From JBHIDJ01 sp046760105 (GTDB lineage: Bacteria; Pseudomonadota; Gammaproteobacteria; Acidiferrobacterales; SPGG2), in assembly GCA_046760105.1 (NCBI GenBank), contig JBHIDJ010000178.1:1-5848 (forward strand): a stretch of 5,848 nt of DNA, given 5' to 3'. Within the stretch, counting starts at the first letter, position 1, and each line of letters starts with the position of its first letter. The position numbers and the translations under genes are program-made. The notes beneath the pieces were generated by a model, which was given only the letters and a program-made list of their open reading frames with translations, had not been told where the DNA came from and made no database searches. Shown in pieces: positions 3,858 to 5,848 of the stretch.

Positions 3858-5848
3858 ACACTCAGCAATGGTCGTAAGGCCCTTTCTGGACCGCGTGCGC
3901 ACGCTCGTCGTGCGGTTATCACGGGGTTTCAAGCAAAGTCGGCGCAGCCTCATCGGACACATTCAGCTGCTGCAACTCGCCCTGGGGATAATCGTTTACC
4001 TGTTGGCGGTGGCGGGGGTGTGGTGGACGGCAAACCGGCTGAGTGAAGATTACGTCCATGAGCAGGCTGCTCGCTGGCTGACCAAGCTGGATGAACTGGG
4101 CACGCCGCTGTACCTATCTCGCGACCCAGCGGAATTCGCGAGCGTCCAAAAACACGTCAGCGAGTTTCCGGGCGTCGCCTTCGTACGTTATTACAGTGCG
4201 CAGGGCGATCAGGTTATTGCCGAGTACGATGCCAGGCCCTCGGATAATAAAGAGATCCCCCGGCTGAGCGAACAACACTTCGCCAGCCTTCGGGCAATGC
4301 AGGCTTCTGAGACGCCATATTTGTTTGAGGAACCCACGGTTCGTCGGCCTTTCCTTCGTGCGAGCGCGCCGTTGTGGATCACATCTATCCAATCTGACGG
4401 TTTGCTCGAATTCGATTTGGATAATGCCAAGAACGAGAAGCTTGAGCTTATCGGGTTCCTCGAAGTCGGGTTGGATTTCAGTGATTACCAGGGGCAATTA
4501 CTCAAGAACATTGCACTTGGCAGTCTGATCATCGCCGTTTTACTGATCGTTTCCATAGTCGCGGGGAGACAAATCCTCAAACGCGCCTTGCGCCCACTCT
4601 CGGACTTGGAGAAGCCGCTCGCCCAGCTCGCCAACGGTGAGATCGATGTCCGTGTCGAAAGATCAGGACACAAAGAAATTGTGGCCATCAGCGATGCCCT
4701 CAATGTCACCATCACGGCGCTGAAAGAGCGCGATGAAACGCTCAGACAGCTGGCCGACCACGACCAGCTAACAGGGCTCGTCAACCGGCATCACTTTACC
4801 CAGAAACTCGAGCAGGAGGTCGCACACATAGCCCGCGAGGGCGGCAGCAGTGCCCTGCTGTTTCTCGATCTCGATCAGTTCAAGCTCGTCAACGATACCC
4901 TCGGTCACGTCGCCGGTGATCGCTTATTGGTACAAGTGGCGGACAAGCTCAGCAACTCTCTTCGCGAGGACGACGTTATTTGCCGGTTCGGCGGGGACGA
5001 GTTCACGATTCTTGCGCGTAATGTCACAGCTGAAAGCGCAACCGATTTGGCAAGATCTATCATAAGGGTCATGCGGGAGGTCCACTTCGTAGAAGCGCAG
5101 CACGTCTTCAACATCTGCTGCAGCATCGGTGTGGCCATGATCGATTCCGATCCTCTCACACCGGACGAGCTGCTTGGACAAGCCGATATGGCTTGTTACG
5201 ACGCGAAGTCACAAGGTCGCAACTGTTACAGTTTCTTTGCGCGCGGCAATGGCGACACCGAGCAGATGAGGGCGTATATCGGTTGGGCACAAAAGGTTAA
5301 GGAGGCCGTCGACAACGACCATTTCGTGCTTAACTTTCAGCCTATCATCAACTTGGACAGTGGCCAAACGGAACTTTATGAGGTGCTCTTGCGCATGCCC
5401 GATCAGGGCGCGGTCATATCACCGACCGCCTTTCTGCCGATCGCCGAGCGCTTCGGCTTGATGTTGGATATCGATTACTGGGTAATCCGGAATGCCATGA
5501 AATGTCTTGCCGCGCTCCAGCGCGCGGGAGGTGATGCCAAGTTCTGTATCAACCTCTCTGGACATATCTTTGAAGATCCAAAACTGGTGCAGTCTATACG
5601 GGAAGGCCTCGAGCTAAATGGCCTGTCACCGTCGTCGATCGTTTTCGAAATCACAGAACAGGTGGCGATTCGCTATCTGGACAATGCCAACCAGCGCATG
5701 CGTGAGCTGATGGACATCGGATGCCGTTTTGCGCTCGATGATTTTGGAGCAGGCTTTAGCTCGCTTACCTATGTCAAGCGCTTGCCTGTCGATTACATCA
5801 AAATCGAGGGGAGTTTCATCGAGAATATGTCGAAGGACTCTATCGATC
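3847..5848 (+). CDS. Membrane HAMP-GGDEF-EAL cyclic-di-GMP enzyme (3' end outside window)
   Basis: 667 residues are visible and the frame is open at the window end. Order: cytoplasmic N-terminus, TM1 (about 41-61), periplasmic region (about 62-218), TM2 (about 222-240), HAMP (about 241-295, with the LRPLSDLEKPL start), GGDEF (about 299-460) and EAL (from about 480). The GGDEF domain has DQLTGLVNR (306-314), the active-site motif FGGDEF (GGDEF 382-386) and an inhibitory I-site RxxD (REDD, 373-376) exactly five residues before it, so diguanylate cyclase activity with product inhibition is expected. The EAL domain has EVLLR (Glu512, a common EAL variant), NLS (Asn569), FEITE (Glu601), DDFGAGFSS (Asp631/632) and KIEGSF (Lys652; usual form KID). 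The later catalytic Glu and Gln lie beyond the window. Phosphodiesterase activity is therefore plausible but unproven. The ATG overlaps the upstream lipoprotein stop by 11 bases, suggesting translational coupling; ATG 3868 is an alternative. The periplasmic region matches no domain I recognise. Confidence 0.92.
   Translation, partial: MSREHSAMVVRPFLDRVRTLVVRLSRGFKQSRRSLIGHIQLLQLALGIIVYLLAVAGVWWTANRLSEDYVHEQAARWLTKLDELGTPLYLSRDPAEFASVQKHVSEFPGVAFVRYYSAQGDQVIAEYDARPSDNKEIPRLSEQHFASLRAMQASETPYLFEEPTVRRPFLRASAPLWITSIQSDGLLEFDLDNAKNEKLELIGFLEVGLDFSDYQGQLLKNIALGSLIIAVLLIVSIVAGRQILKRALRPLSDLEKPLAQLANGEIDVRVERSGHKEIVAISDALNVTITALKERDETLRQLADHDQLTGLVNRHHFTQKLEQEVAHIAREGGSSALLFLDLDQFKLVNDTLGHVAGDRLLVQVADKLSNSLREDDVICRFGGDEFTILARNVTAESATDLARSIIRVMREVHFVEAQHVFNICCSIGVAMIDSDPLTPDELLGQADMACYDAKSQGRNCYSFFARGNGDTEQMRAYIGWAQKVKEAVDNDHFVLNFQPIINLDSGQTELYEVLLRMPDQGAVISPTAFLPIAERFGLMLDIDYWVIRNAMKCLAALQRAGGDAKFCINLSGHIFEDPKLVQSIREGLELNGLSPSSIVFEITEQVAIRYLDNANQRMRELMDIGCRFALDDFGAGFSSLTYVKRLPVDYIKIEGSFIENMSKDSID

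Overview
The window reads as a proteobacterial chromosome segment, most likely gammaproteobacterial. The grounds are a moderately GC-rich composition, a canonical lipobox lipoprotein next to a HAMP-GGDEF-EAL protein, and a candidate sigma-54 promoter. Genus cannot be told from the sequence. All convincing genes are on the + strand.

Left part (1-1843): a small vicinal-oxygen-chelate (glyoxalase-fold) enzyme with all four metal-ligand positions (89-547), a gap of about 330 bases with no convincing gene, and a ten-helix EamA/DMT-type transporter (881-1843). The gap separates these two genes and nothing shows that they work together.

Middle part (1844-2711): about 870 bases without a conventional protein gene, but not featureless. 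It opens with a degenerate 3' half of a tRNA, which may be an old attachment-site scar. Two copies of a 16-base near-palindromic element (GTCGGAAGACTTTACA) follow, 102 bases apart. About 65 bases after the second copy is a TGG-N10-GCA element with exact sigma-54 geometry. Downstream is a strong Shine-Dalgarno and ATG opening a short frame that meets TGA at codon 7; that TGA sits at the base of a perfect 6-bp hairpin, and the same frame then runs on to a hydrophobic tail. This looks like an enhancer-dependent promoter driving a very small, broken or recoded gene, and it is the most unusual part of the window. A nearly perfect 16-base palindrome and an extended -10 promoter candidate lie further on.

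Right part (2712-5848): a two-gene overlapping operon. The first gene encodes a probable outer-membrane lipoprotein with a long Lys/Pro-rich spacer and a periplasmic domain of the ABC_sub_bind (PF04392) type. The second, truncated by the window end, encodes an inner-membrane protein with a periplasmic sensor region, HAMP, an intact GGDEF domain with I-site, and an EAL domain with its visible catalytic residues. The simplest reading is a ligand-sensing lipoprotein that controls cyclic-di-GMP synthesis or breakdown by its membrane partner.
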